A stretch of DNA of 48,855 nucleotides from Sphingobacteriales bacterium (GTDB lineage: Bacteria > Bacteroidota > Bacteroidia > Chitinophagales > Chitinophagaceae): the NCBI GenBank assembly GCA_027484425.1, contig JAIXSZ010000011.1, positions 1 to 48,855 on the forward strand, given 5' to 3'. This document shows positions 37,199 to 46,000 of this stretch, in pieces. The notes beneath the pieces are model-generated. The model was given only the letters and a program-made list of their open reading frames with translations, searched no databases and was not told the DNA's origin. A program made the translations under genes and the position numbers. The number at the start of each line of letters is the position of its first letter. The stretch's first letter is position 1.

Positions 37199-37221
37199 TA
37201 TTTTTGTACTTAAATAAGTAC
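37199..37221 (+). promoter_or_regulatory. -7 element and operator-like palindrome of the yefM-yoeB module
   Basis: A perfect TATTTTTG (TAnnTTTG type) is directly followed by the inverted repeat GTACTT-AAAT-AAGTAC, placed just before the antitoxin ATG. E. coli YefM binds TGTAC-containing palindromes overlapping its promoter, so this is a likely autoregulatory operator. No clear -33 TTG is seen at standard distance. Confidence 0.5.
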
Positions 37222-37225
37222 GTAT

Positions 37226-37480
37226 ATGCAAGTCGTCAACTATAGTGAATTCCGAAACAATCTGGCTGATAACCTGAATATGGTAAACGACAACGGTGAA
37301 ATAGTCATTGTGTCGCGGAGCAAGGGTAAGAATGTAGTAGTAATGTCGCTGGAGGAATATAACTCCATAAACGAAACCTTACATTTAATCAGCAGTGAGC
37401 ACAATCAGACCCGCCTCGATGAATCGATAGCAGAGATGCGCGCTGGCAAATCTTCAAAACATAAACTAATTGAAGAGTAA
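37226..37480 (+). CDS. yefM: Phd/YefM family antitoxin
   Basis: This 84-residue protein has the YefM layout: an N-terminal DNA-binding dimerisation domain (MQVVNYSEFRNNLADNLNMV, then GEIVIVSRSKGKNVVVMSLE followed by EYNSINET) and a flexible acidic C-terminus (LDESIAEMRAGKSSKHKLIE) that would wrap the toxin. Its stop codon overlaps the toxin start by one base (TAATG), so translation is coupled. An operator-like palindrome lies immediately upstream. Confidence 0.93.
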   Translation: MQVVNYSEFRNNLADNLNMVNDNGEIVIVSRSKGKNVVVMSLEEYNSINETLHLISSEHNQTRLDESIAEMRAGKSSKHKLIEE

Positions 37481-37740
37481 TGGAGTTGGTTTGGCAGACC
37501 CATGCATGGGAAGATTACCTTTATTGGCAGCAAACTGATAAAAGTGTTTTGCAGAAAATAAACGAACTGATTAAAGATAGCATGAGAGATCCCTTTAAAG
37601 GCAAAGGAAAACCAGAGCCACTAAAAGGAAAGTATGCAGGTTTTTGGAGCCGCAGAATTACCGATGAGCATAGGCTGGTATATGCTGTAAGAGATAAACA
37701 AATATTTATTCTACAGTGCCGCTTTCATTATGATAAATAG
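37480..37740 (+). CDS. yoeB: Txe/YoeB family mRNA interferase toxin (second copy)
   Basis: The 86-residue toxin matches canonical YoeB closely, including catalytic residues at the same numbers as in E. coli: Glu46 (GKPEPLKG), Arg65 (TDEHRLVYAV), His83 and Tyr84 (RFHYDK). It ends the second module. It differs clearly from the first toxin nearby (for example TDEHRLVYAV versus DKENRIVYAI), so the two are not a recent duplication. Cross-neutralisation by the unrelated antitoxins cannot be judged from sequence. Confidence 0.95.
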   Translation: MELVWQTHAWEDYLYWQQTDKSVLQKINELIKDSMRDPFKGKGKPEPLKGKYAGFWSRRITDEHRLVYAVRDKQIFILQCRFHYDK

Positions 37741-37958
37741 TGAAACTACTATAGATGACTGTTTATTCAAGACATTTAGCATTACGGGAGCTTTTTGGAG
37801 GATGATTGGGGAGGTGCGAGTAACAACTGGAAATAGCTGCCAATGTATTTACCAATGGTTTGCTGGATAGCTTTCGAAACATTTTCTAACTGGTATAACG
37901 TGTTTTACAAAAACTTTTGGAAGCACAATTTTCGACTATTGACAACAAACAGTATAGT

Positions 37959-38633
37959 ATGTTTTTTACTACGTTTACACATCTATTTATCGGTATGACT
38001 GGCCTAGCTTTAAATGTGTTTTCAGAATCAAAAAATGTAAAGATATTCGTACAAGTACTTTTATCTCTGTTTATACTTAGTGGGTTTCCGCCATTTCTAC
38101 AGCAATGTTCTGCGCAGCAATTTGATAAATTCGCATATCGTCCATATGAAACATATGGAATTGACCAGCAGCGCATTGATAAATGGATAGTAAGGAATTA
38201 CTACACTAAACAACTTCATTTAATAGATAGCGCTTATATAGCTAAAACCGACACTTCAATCGAATGTGAATCAATCGAATTTTTTATAGCCAAGACGTCA
38301 GTCTTTTCTCCATTGTTCACTAAAGGTGTAATATCATGCAACAAGTTAAATCAGATGTTCACAAACCTTCCTTGTTGGAAAATTGACTTTGCTCAGTATG
38401 ATGTGCCTGGTTCGCAGAGGAAACCCAAAATAGACTTACGCGGCGTTCAATTGTTAGATTTTATAAGCACGAAAAAAAACCAGAGATTTTTAAAGTTCCG
38501 CATGTATAAAAGCATATTTTATGTCGAATTGACCAATGAAAAAGCAAATAAACATACGCCCTTGCAAGATTTTATTAAGAACGCGAGCCTAACCTGGCTT
38601 TACAAGAGCCCACAGTATGTGCCGAACATGTAA
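37959..38633 (+). CDS. Hypothetical exported or membrane-anchored protein
   Basis: The 224-residue product has two hydrophobic stretches at the N-terminus (about 1-20 and 30-55, the second ending PFLQQCSAQQ, which could be a signal cleavage site). The remainder is mixed alpha/beta with the strings DFAQYDVPGSQRKPKIDLRG and FLKFRMYKSIFYVELTNEKA. I do not recognise the family. The ATG at MFFTTFTHL is chosen over an upstream TTG. It sits between toxin-antitoxin modules, is AT-rich like them, and is followed by a terminator-like hairpin. Confidence 0.6.
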   Translation: MFFTTFTHLFIGMTGLALNVFSESKNVKIFVQVLLSLFILSGFPPFLQQCSAQQFDKFAYRPYETYGIDQQRIDKWIVRNYYTKQLHLIDSAYIAKTDTSIECESIEFFIAKTSVFSPLFTKGVISCNKLNQMFTNLPCWKIDFAQYDVPGSQRKPKIDLRGVQLLDFISTKKNQRFLKFRMYKSIFYVELTNEKANKHTPLQDFIKNASLTWLYKSPQYVPNM

Positions 38634-38985
38634 TTATTCTTTCTGAATCGCTTGTTCGCTTCCAAAAAAGCGGAGAAACCGCTCTTCGCTCTGTTTTTTT
38701 CGTTCTCAATTTCTGTCGGGACGACATGATCCGAACCTGCCCACACACGTCAACCAGCTATATTGCATCAATTACCTTGAAAGCCTTTGCATCATCAGCG
38801 TATCTATAACCAATATCTTTTGCACTAGTTGGCAAAACGAGGTTATTGCGAATAACAAAAATAATCCCAGCAGAACAAACTTCATGCTATAAATATAGCC
38901 AGCAATGTTTAACCGTTGGTGCTACATTTATTGCTTTAACTTAGGAACTCATGTATTTTGTTGTTAGATTTCTTAAATTTGTATA
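38634..38985. other. Non-coding gap before the third antitoxin
   Basis: This stretch of about 350 bases has a terminator-like hairpin near its left end and, at its right end, a perfect TAAATTTG five bases before the antitoxin ATG with TTTG 13 bases upstream. That is shorter than the usual 17-23-base spacer. Nothing else is recognised. Confidence 0.4.
38669..38700 (+). terminator. Terminator-like hairpin with T7 run
   Basis: AGCGG pairs with CCGCT across a five-base loop. A larger alternative, AGCGGAG with CTC-TT-CGCT, brings the stem closer to a run of seven T's. It lies 36 bases after the hypothetical gene's stop. The stem is short, so confidence is moderate. Confidence 0.45.
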
Positions 38986-39195
38986 ATGACAATGACAGCA
39001 ATAGTAGAAGAAATAAACAAGCTACCTATTAGGGAAAAACTACTGCTTGTTGAAAAAACGCTGAAAGCTATTAGGAAAGAGAAGGAAAATGCTAGTGACA
39101 ATGCCGTTCAAGCGCTATATGATGAATACGTTACTAATACCGAACTAACTTCATTCACCAAATTAGATGCCGAATCCTTTTATGAAGCAAGGTGA
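38986..39195 (+). CDS. Antitoxin of a MazF-type module
   Basis: The 69-residue protein has a helical N-terminus (AIVEEINKLPIREKLLLVEK, typical of the addiction-module component that reads L-P-x-x-E-K-L-x-L-V-E), then a Lys-rich helix and a C-terminal tail (LYDEYVTNTELTSFTKLDAE) fit to bind a toxin. Its 3' end overlaps the original ATG of the downstream mazF remnant by 14 bases. Because that toxin gene is broken, this antitoxin is now an orphan. A second in-frame ATG two codons later is an equally good start. Confidence 0.75.
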   Translation: MTMTAIVEEINKLPIREKLLLVEKTLKAIRKEKENASDNAVQALYDEYVTNTELTSFTKLDAESFYEAR

Positions 39196-39524
39196 AGTAT
39201 GGTGAATAAATCTTGACCCAACCGTGGGGGGCAGAGATAAAGAAAACACGGCCGGCAGTTATAGTTAATGACAATGTTTTAGGAAAACTGCCTTTAAAAA
39301 TTATAGTTCCGCTTACAGATTGGAAAGAACGGTATGATGTTGCACCATGGATGGTAAAAATTACGCCTGATAGTGCCAATAATCTGAGCAAAACATCATC
39401 GGCCGATTGTTTTCAGATACGCTCTGTAGCTGAGGAACGACTCATTAAACGCATAGGAACTGTTGACATAAATTCAATGAATGAAATACGCAAAGCGTTA
39501 GCTATTGTATTGAGTATTGAATAA
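39182..39524 (+). pseudogene. MazF/PemK family toxin, broken by a stop codon and a frameshift
   Basis: From the ATG overlapping the antitoxin gene the frame reads MKQGEVW, then TGA where most MazF proteins have a second Trp, then INLDPTVG. It then goes out of frame within a run of six G's, and removing one G restores AEIKKTRPAVIVNDN and the rest of the family pattern to the natural end (RSVAEERLIKRIGTVD). So two lesions, W8-to-stop and a one-base insertion, disable the first beta strand. A TTG-started product from inside would lack that core strand. Both changes could be sequencing errors, but two in 30 bases makes decay likelier. Confidence 0.85.
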
Positions 39525-39763
39525 ATCTCACCTTATTCCTCCTTTTTTGTCTTATATATTATCAATCAATACCAAACTTATAATTATTGTTCCAGAATCT
39601 GTAAGCATTATCATGTAGGCAAAGCAGTTGAAAACCTATCAGCCAATACTCTTTAATACATTACCACTCACTACTCACTGGCAGCTACACCATTACAACC
39701 ATCACCTATCATCAACACTACACTCTCTGTAAAGTGAGTACTTGAGCCTACTACTACACGACA

Positions 39764-40489
39764 CTACTTCACTGCTACAGATATAATATTCTGGGTAAAG
39801 ATCCCAGCAGGGCTGCCGGTTTCTACCATCTTCCAGAATTTCAGTTTCCATACCATCAGTTTCCACAGCACATACCTTATTCTCGATACCACACCATGTG
39901 GCACTGGCCCTGTGGGGTAGCACCTCACCCCCTCAAAACCCGTATTCAGCATCACCTGCCTTATAGAGCTTTCGGTGTAGGCCATCTCGTGGGTATAGTC
40001 GCCATAATAGATGCTGGTGTAGAATAGCCCCTGCCCATTGGGCACCTGCATGATGAAAATACCACCTTTTTTCAGGTGTTTACTCACTGCCGCCAGTATC
40101 TCAAAAACTTCGTTTCTGGTAAAGTGCTCTATTACATCTTTAGCCACCACTACATCCAGTGGCTGCTGGTTAGCAGCCAGGTATTGCAGCAGGTCGCCGC
40201 AGTAAAGGTTGTTAATGCCCATACTCCTACCCTTGTTTATCTGCTCCTCCGATACGTCTATACCCATCGCATTCACATAACCCAGCTGCTGCAAGTGGTA
40301 CACAAAGTTGCCATCGCCACAACCTATATCTAGTATGCGGGCATTTTTATCAGCTGGCAGGTGGCGGCAATAGTAATGGTTGAGCGCAGGAGCGTATGCC
40401 TTGATGCGGGCAATAGACATGTCACCATAAAGATTACTGTTATGTTTCGAAATGTAATTTTCGTAAATAATTTTTTTATAGTTCTCCAT
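39764..40489 (-). CDS. Class I SAM-dependent methyltransferase
   Basis: This 241-residue enzyme carries the SAM-binding motif I ILDIGCGDGNFVYHL near residue 55 and acidic motif II MGIDVSEEQI, then VVVAKDVIEHF and the post-motif LKKGGIFIMQVPNGQGLF. It resembles UbiG-type and polysaccharide-modifying methyltransferases. It starts at the base next to the glycosyltransferase stop, so it is translationally linked to the glycan cluster and probably methylates a sugar or lipid-linked glycan there. Confidence 0.9.
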   Translation of the reverse strand: MENYKKIIYENYISKHNSNLYGDMSIARIKAYAPALNHYYCRHLPADKNARILDIGCGDGNFVYHLQQLGYVNAMGIDVSEEQINKGRSMGINNLYCGDLLQYLAANQQPLDVVVAKDVIEHFTRNEVFEILAAVSKHLKKGGIFIMQVPNGQGLFYTSIYYGDYTHEMAYTESSIRQVMLNTGFEGVRCYPTGPVPHGVVSRIRYVLWKLMVWKLKFWKMVETGSPAGIFTQNIISVAVK

Positions 40490-41527
40490 TTATTGCCCTT
40501 GTTTAAGGTGGTTGAGTATGGTTGCTGCTCTTACATCAAGCGAGTGGTCACTGCAGGCTCTTTTGTGCCCTGCCAGTCTTATAGCATTGCGGGCATCTGC
40601 TGCCACAAGATAGTGTTTTACTTTTTGTACCAGTTCATCCGGACCATCAAAGAATCCTGCCTCTACATCCTCTTTAAAGTATAGCACCGATTCCTCATTG
40701 CGCTCATGCAGCATAAACCCCCCAGCACCCGGTATATGAAAAGTGCGAGAGGTAATGAGGTCGCCTGATGACGCCCCAGATACCTGCTCAGACAATATAC
40801 CTAAGTTAATGGTAGAGCACTGTATGGCCAGTGCATACAGGTCGCCCACTATAGGTTTGCCTTGTATGCAGGTTTTCAGTGAGTCGGTAGTTACTTTATT
40901 CCATTGGTCACCCCATATTTTTAGGTCCAGTTGGGGTATTTGTTCCTTGAGCTGAGCTAGCCATTTTTCTTTTTTCACAGACCATGTACCTATAAACGAC
41001 GCATCGCACCCAAACAATGCACGCTCTTCATCGCCTATCTTCAGCGGACGGTGTATATCTGGGTCATAACCATGAGGTATAAACACGGCATTATCAGTAC
41101 CATACTTATCCTTCATATCTTTAATTCCAAATGTTTTGGTGGTAAATATGAGATCATAAAGGGGAATGCATTGAGGTATGTTGCCGCCATGCGTGGTCAT
41201 GCTCACATCAGGGTAAAACAGCACTAGTTTACATCCCTTGCTGCGAGCATAAGTGAGCGTTTCTGCCCGCACAAATGCCCCTTTGTATACCAATAGTACA
41301 TCTGGCTTAAAGGTTACTATCGTACTCTTTATAGCGTCGTTGAATTCAGTCTCCTGATAGTTGCGTATTAATCGTTCGGCAATCTTTGTGGTTTTACTCC
41401 TAGACCGCAAACTGATATAGTAAAACTCATCTATTATCTCTATCAGGCAGCCTGCACGAGATAATGCTCTAAACAAACCACCAGCATTACTACCTCGCCA
41501 CAGAGGTCCTACTGAGAATACCCTCAT
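40490..41527 (-). CDS. CgeB-like glycosyltransferase
   Basis: The 345-residue cytosolic protein has two Rossmann-like halves: an N-terminal half with FSVGPLWRGSNAGGLFRALS and FKPDVLLVYKG, and a C-terminal half with the sugar-nucleotide site region (SFIGTWSVKKEKWLAQL, STINLGILSEQVSGASSGDL, RTFHIPGAGGFMLHER, then NEESVLYF). The TRTFE/GAGGF-type motif is characteristic of the CgeB-like family. The ATG at MRVFSVGP is preferred over a TTG four codons upstream. It overlaps the polymerase gene by 38 bases, and the methyltransferase gene follows without a gap. Confidence 0.87.
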   Translation of the reverse strand: MRVFSVGPLWRGSNAGGLFRALSRAGCLIEIIDEFYYISLRSRSKTTKIAERLIRNYQETEFNDAIKSTIVTFKPDVLLVYKGAFVRAETLTYARSKGCKLVLFYPDVSMTTHGGNIPQCIPLYDLIFTTKTFGIKDMKDKYGTDNAVFIPHGYDPDIHRPLKIGDEERALFGCDASFIGTWSVKKEKWLAQLKEQIPQLDLKIWGDQWNKVTTDSLKTCIQGKPIVGDLYALAIQCSTINLGILSEQVSGASSGDLITSRTFHIPGAGGFMLHERNEESVLYFKEDVEAGFFDGPDELVQKVKHYLVAADARNAIRLAGHKRACSDHSLDVRAATILNHLKQGQ

Positions 41528-42878
41528 ACGATTTAGCAATTTTTTTGATAACCAGAAAGATAATGTAAGTAGAGAAAAGCGTCACTATTATCTGCAAATC
41601 AGCACCAATCCCAAAAAGAGCGAATAACAGTAAATATCCTCCCCAAAGTGCCCCAAGAATATTAAATGCTGATTCGTTGAATTTTGATGAATTCCAGAAC
41701 AATGCTATCAATCCTCCAAAAAAAATACCTCCTAAAACCACCCCAAACCATCCAAAATCTAAATACAACTCACCAGGAATTGTCATGTTTACCGAGTTAT
41801 TTGCCCTACCCGTGGATGCTGTAATAGAAGCAGCCCCAATCTCTAATGCAAACCAGGTACCCAACTGAATCTGTGGTTTGTCGGGCCACAAAAATCGGGG
41901 CACCAAAGCTGCGATAAGTGGTGCTGATGCCTGACCTAAGTACAATCCTTTTTTCTCAACCAGATTCACAACATTTGAAATTTGTGCAATATTAGAACTT
42001 CGCTCTAGTAGGCCTCCTCGTTCGTTTTTGTCAGCACTAAGGTCCGCATAGGAGTTACGAGACTCATATTCCACGTCCTCACTCTTGAAACTATCAATAA
42101 AGTGTGCTCTGTTACCTCCCAAAGTATTGAAGAACTGTGAGAAAACCACTAATATGAATATCGGAACAAATATCTTAGAGGAAAATATAGCCTTCAAGTT
42201 GCTCTTGCCTATGAAATAACCTCCATAATAAATAATCGTTGGCGTCAATAAATCTATCCTCAGGTAAGAGCTGTACAATGCATTGAAGGTCTGCATTACA
42301 GCAAGAAATACTGCATAATTCCTATACTTCTTAACCCCCAACTCACCCCACAATCGGGCATAGAACAATATACCCATTACGCTAAACAACCCCAACACTT
42401 TCTGCAATCCACCCGATATAAAACCGAAGTTTACTATGTTTCCGGAGAGATTTAGCACTGCCAAGGCAATGATGAACTTAAAGTAACCTTCTATTATTTT
42501 TACATTCTTCACTTCCACACTTATAGTGGGCAAACTACTCTTGAGAAACAACTCATAACCCAGAAAAATAGAAGCATTTCCCACCGCCCAAATCAATGTG
42601 CCATCATTTATATACTCAATAATAATGTATTTATACATGGACTCCTCGCTCAATCCATACGTGTATATCCTGTTTATATAACTTAGATTGGCAAAAGTGA
42701 TCAGCATTATACCTACATTAAATGTAGACATAATATATACCCCTCTTTTATCTTTTCTGGTAATATCAACTAACAAATTAATGATGCAGTGTGCAATCAA
42801 CAACGCAGAAATACCCACACCATCTAGCACGCCCGTAAGCGATACATACAATGCAATGAATAAAATGTGTACTCCCAC
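41490..42878 (-). CDS. O-antigen/oligosaccharide repeat polymerase-like membrane protein
   Basis: The 462-residue protein has about ten to twelve transmembrane segments and a large polar loop (about 270-345) with the string VPRFLWPDKPQIQLGTWFAL, followed by NMTIPGELYLDFGWFGVVLG. This form is typical of Wzy-type polymerases, which join glycan repeat units in the periplasm. The start is a GTG two codons after an in-frame stop. Another frame just upstream reads plausibly as membrane protein (MLTAIWAALAFRELIIG), so a frameshift near the start is possible. It heads a three-gene cluster on the minus strand. No flippase gene is near. Confidence 0.8.
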   Translation of the reverse strand: MGVHILFIALYVSLTGVLDGVGISALLIAHCIINLLVDITRKDKRGVYIMSTFNVGIMLITFANLSYINRIYTYGLSEESMYKYIIIEYINDGTLIWAVGNASIFLGYELFLKSSLPTISVEVKNVKIIEGYFKFIIALAVLNLSGNIVNFGFISGGLQKVLGLFSVMGILFYARLWGELGVKKYRNYAVFLAVMQTFNALYSSYLRIDLLTPTIIYYGGYFIGKSNLKAIFSSKIFVPIFILVVFSQFFNTLGGNRAHFIDSFKSEDVEYESRNSYADLSADKNERGGLLERSSNIAQISNVVNLVEKKGLYLGQASAPLIAALVPRFLWPDKPQIQLGTWFALEIGAASITASTGRANNSVNMTIPGELYLDFGWFGVVLGGIFFGGLIALFWNSSKFNESAFNILGALWGGYLLLFALFGIGADLQIIVTLFSTYIIFLVIKKIAKSYEGILSRTSVAR

Positions 42879-43056
42879 TACTTAATCTTTGTTTTATTAA
42901 TACGTCCTTACCAATGATTAATTCCCTAAATGCCAACGCAGCCCAAATAGCGGTTAACATAAATCTGAATCCCAAAATTAATCATTAAAAATCAGTACAG
43001 GTCAATTTGTTTGGTAGCTGCACGCAACCATAATATACCAAATTTCCTTACTACCC

Positions 43057-46000
43057 TTAATTCAGGCTCCTAAAGTCAACAGGCACCAGCTTGCTCACAC
43101 CGGGCTCCTGCATTGTCACCCCGTATATCACATCCACCGCCGCCATCGTCTGCTTGTTGTGGGTCACTATAATGAATTGCGAGTTGTCAGAAAACTTGCG
43201 AATCATTTGTGTGAACTTGCCAACATTAGCATCATCCAGCGGTGCATCCACCTCATCCAGTATGCAGAAGGGTGCTGGCTTTATAAGGTATATCGCAAAC
43301 AGAAATGCAGTAGAGGTCAGCGTCTTTTCCCCGCCCGATAGCTGAGTGAGCGTACTCGGCTTTTTGCCCTTGGGCTGCGCATATATCTCTATACCACTAT
43401 CGGCTATATTGTCGGGGTCTGTCAGGCGTAGGTCACAGTTATCCTCGGCAGTAAACAGCGCCTTGAATACCTGCACAAAATTCTCCCGCACCATATCAAA
43501 TGTCTCCCTGAATTTTGCATTCGCAGTATTCTCCACTTCCTGTATCGTACTTAGCAGCGATTCTTTAGCATTCACCAGGTCATCGCGCTGCTCAGCTATA
43601 AAGTCATGCCTTACCTTCATTTCGGTGTAGGCCTCTATGGCTGTTGGGTTTATTTCGCCCATGTTATCCAGCCTCTTTTTAATCTTATCCGCATCCGCGG
43701 TCAGCTCTTCTATAGTCAGTTCGGTGGTTCTGGGTTCATCCAGTATATCATCTAGAGCCACCTTAAACTCTATCGACAGTCTTTCACTCATACCCGCCAC
43801 TTGCACCTTCATGGTGCTCAGTTTGTCTTTTATACCATTCAGCAGCGTGTCCACCTGGTCTTTTTCTCTTCTTTTTTGGTTCAGGTTGCTTTCCTGTGCA
43901 CTTATGTTGTTGCGCATCGCATAGAAGTCTCTGTCCTTTTCGTTCAGTTCTTTCTCTTCGTTTTCCTTGCGTGTCAGCAGTTCATACAGTTCGTTGTCCC
44001 CACTGTGCAGCAGTTTACCGGTTTCTTCCAGTTGTGTAGTCACCAGTGCCAGTTGTTCGGTATTGCTGGTTATCTGGCGTTTCAGGTCGGTTAGCTGGTT
44101 ATTCCTGAATCTCAGTTCCTGTTTCAGGTTTTCCAGCTTGCTTTGCTGGCGTGTCACAGCTAGGTTCTGGTTGTTATAGTGTTGGGTCACTTCATTAAAG
44201 GTCACCTCCACTGTTCTGAATTCCTCTTCTGCCCCCCTTATCGTGTCTTGCAGCGTTTGCAACTGTGCCGTTATATCTTCCAGTGCCTCGCGGGTGTCTT
44301 GTATGCTTTCGTGGGTTATGTCCAGTTGTTCTTGCAGGTCAGCTATTCGTTTTTCACCCGTTTGGTTCAGGTGGTCAAAGTTTTCAATCCTGTGACCCAC
44401 ATTCACTATGTGATTCTGCAGTGTGTTCACATCGCGCCTTGCCTGCTCTATAGCCCTGTCATTCAGCTCCATATTGAAGCCGCTTATCAGCGTTTGCGTA
44501 TCAGCTATGTACTGTTTCAGGCTGGTAGTGGTGTCGGTCAGGTCTTTTATCTCCTGTGCCAGTCGCTCCAGGTTTTTAGCCCTGCCTATCTTATTACCCT
44601 CAAACAATCCTATCGATCCTCCGCCCACTGTATACTTGCCCCGTATCATCTTGCCGGTTTTGCTCACCAGCACATTGCCATTGTGCAGCACTGCGCCAGC
44701 TATATCAGTGTTGTCTTCGGTTATGTACACATGCCCCAGCAGTCTTTTAGCCAGTCCCGCATATTGCTCATCTACCGTCACCACATCTAGTGCAGGTATA
44801 GCACCCTGTGGTGCCTCAGCAGTATTCAGGTTATACTCACCTAGGTGATCCGTCACAAAAAAGTTGGCTTTACCCTTTTTGTTCACATCCAGTAGCGATA
44901 TCGCTTTGGCAGCCTCCTGCGGGTTCGATACTATGTAGTAGTTCAGGTAGTTATCCAGCACATTCTCCAGTGCCGTACGGTATTCGTTTTTCACCACAAA
45001 CACATCACTCAGCAGTGGTGCGGTATTATTCCACTCTTTGTTCTTTTTCAGAAACTTTATACTATCAGGGTAGCCCTCTAGGCTCTCCACAAGGCTTTTC
45101 AGCAGGTCGTGCTCATTGCGGCGGCTATCCAGCTTTCGGTTTTCCTCCACTAGCTTAGCCCTTAGGCTCTCCATCTGCTCCTGACTGGCCAGTATTTTGG
45201 CTTTTACTTCCTCCTGTTGGGTCACCAGGTCTTGCAGTTCGTTCTGCTTGTCTTCCAGTTTTTCTTCAGTGTCTTGTTTTTCTGCCTTTAGCTGGGTTAT
45301 CTGTGAGCCTCTTTGTGCCATTTCAGTCTGCATCTGCTGCATACTGCGTTGCAGGTTCATCACCGATGTATCGGCCACAGCTACTTTCTTTTCTGCCTCA
45401 AACTGGCCTCTCTGCCGCTGCTGATAGTCGGCACGTAGCTGCTCCAGCGTTCTTTTTTTGTCGTCAAATGCCTTCCTCTTTTCATCGGCCGATGCCCGCA
45501 GGCTGTCAAGCTCTGCCTTTATCGCATCCAGCGCAGCCGTTTCTTCGGCTATCTGTTTGTCTGCAAACGCTATCGACTCTTCCAGCTTTTGCGACTGCCC
45601 ATCCGCACCCGCCAGAAACTCATTCAGTGTTTTATTGCGCTCCTGTAGGTGCTCAAGTTTCTGAGCAGCCAGTTTTTTATCACTTTCCAGTTGCCTTATC
45701 CGGTTTATCAGGTCGTTAAACCGCTTTTGCAATCCATTCAGCTCCTGTTCTTTTTCTATCAGCTTCACCTTTTGCTGCTCCACAGCCGCCTCTTCCGTAG
45801 CCACTATCGCCTCTAGCTGTGTGCGACGGTCAGTTTCGCCATCGTTTTGCTCATTCAGCGTCCGGTATTGGTCGTTAAAGTGCTCTAGCGATGCCTTTGT
45901 CAGCTCTATACTTACCGTTTTGTACTCCCCCTTTATCTGAAAATAACGCTCCGCCTTCTTCGCCTGACTTTCCAGCGTGCGCAGGTTATTACCTATCTCA

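Noticed and set aside
37741-37958. Gene remnant between yoeB and the hypothetical gene
   Set aside because: No frame gives recognisable protein text; treated as plain intergenic sequence.
39213-39524. Functional TTG-started MazF of 103 residues
   Set aside because: The upstream frame shows the true family N-terminus with two lesions; the internal TTG product would lack the first core strand.
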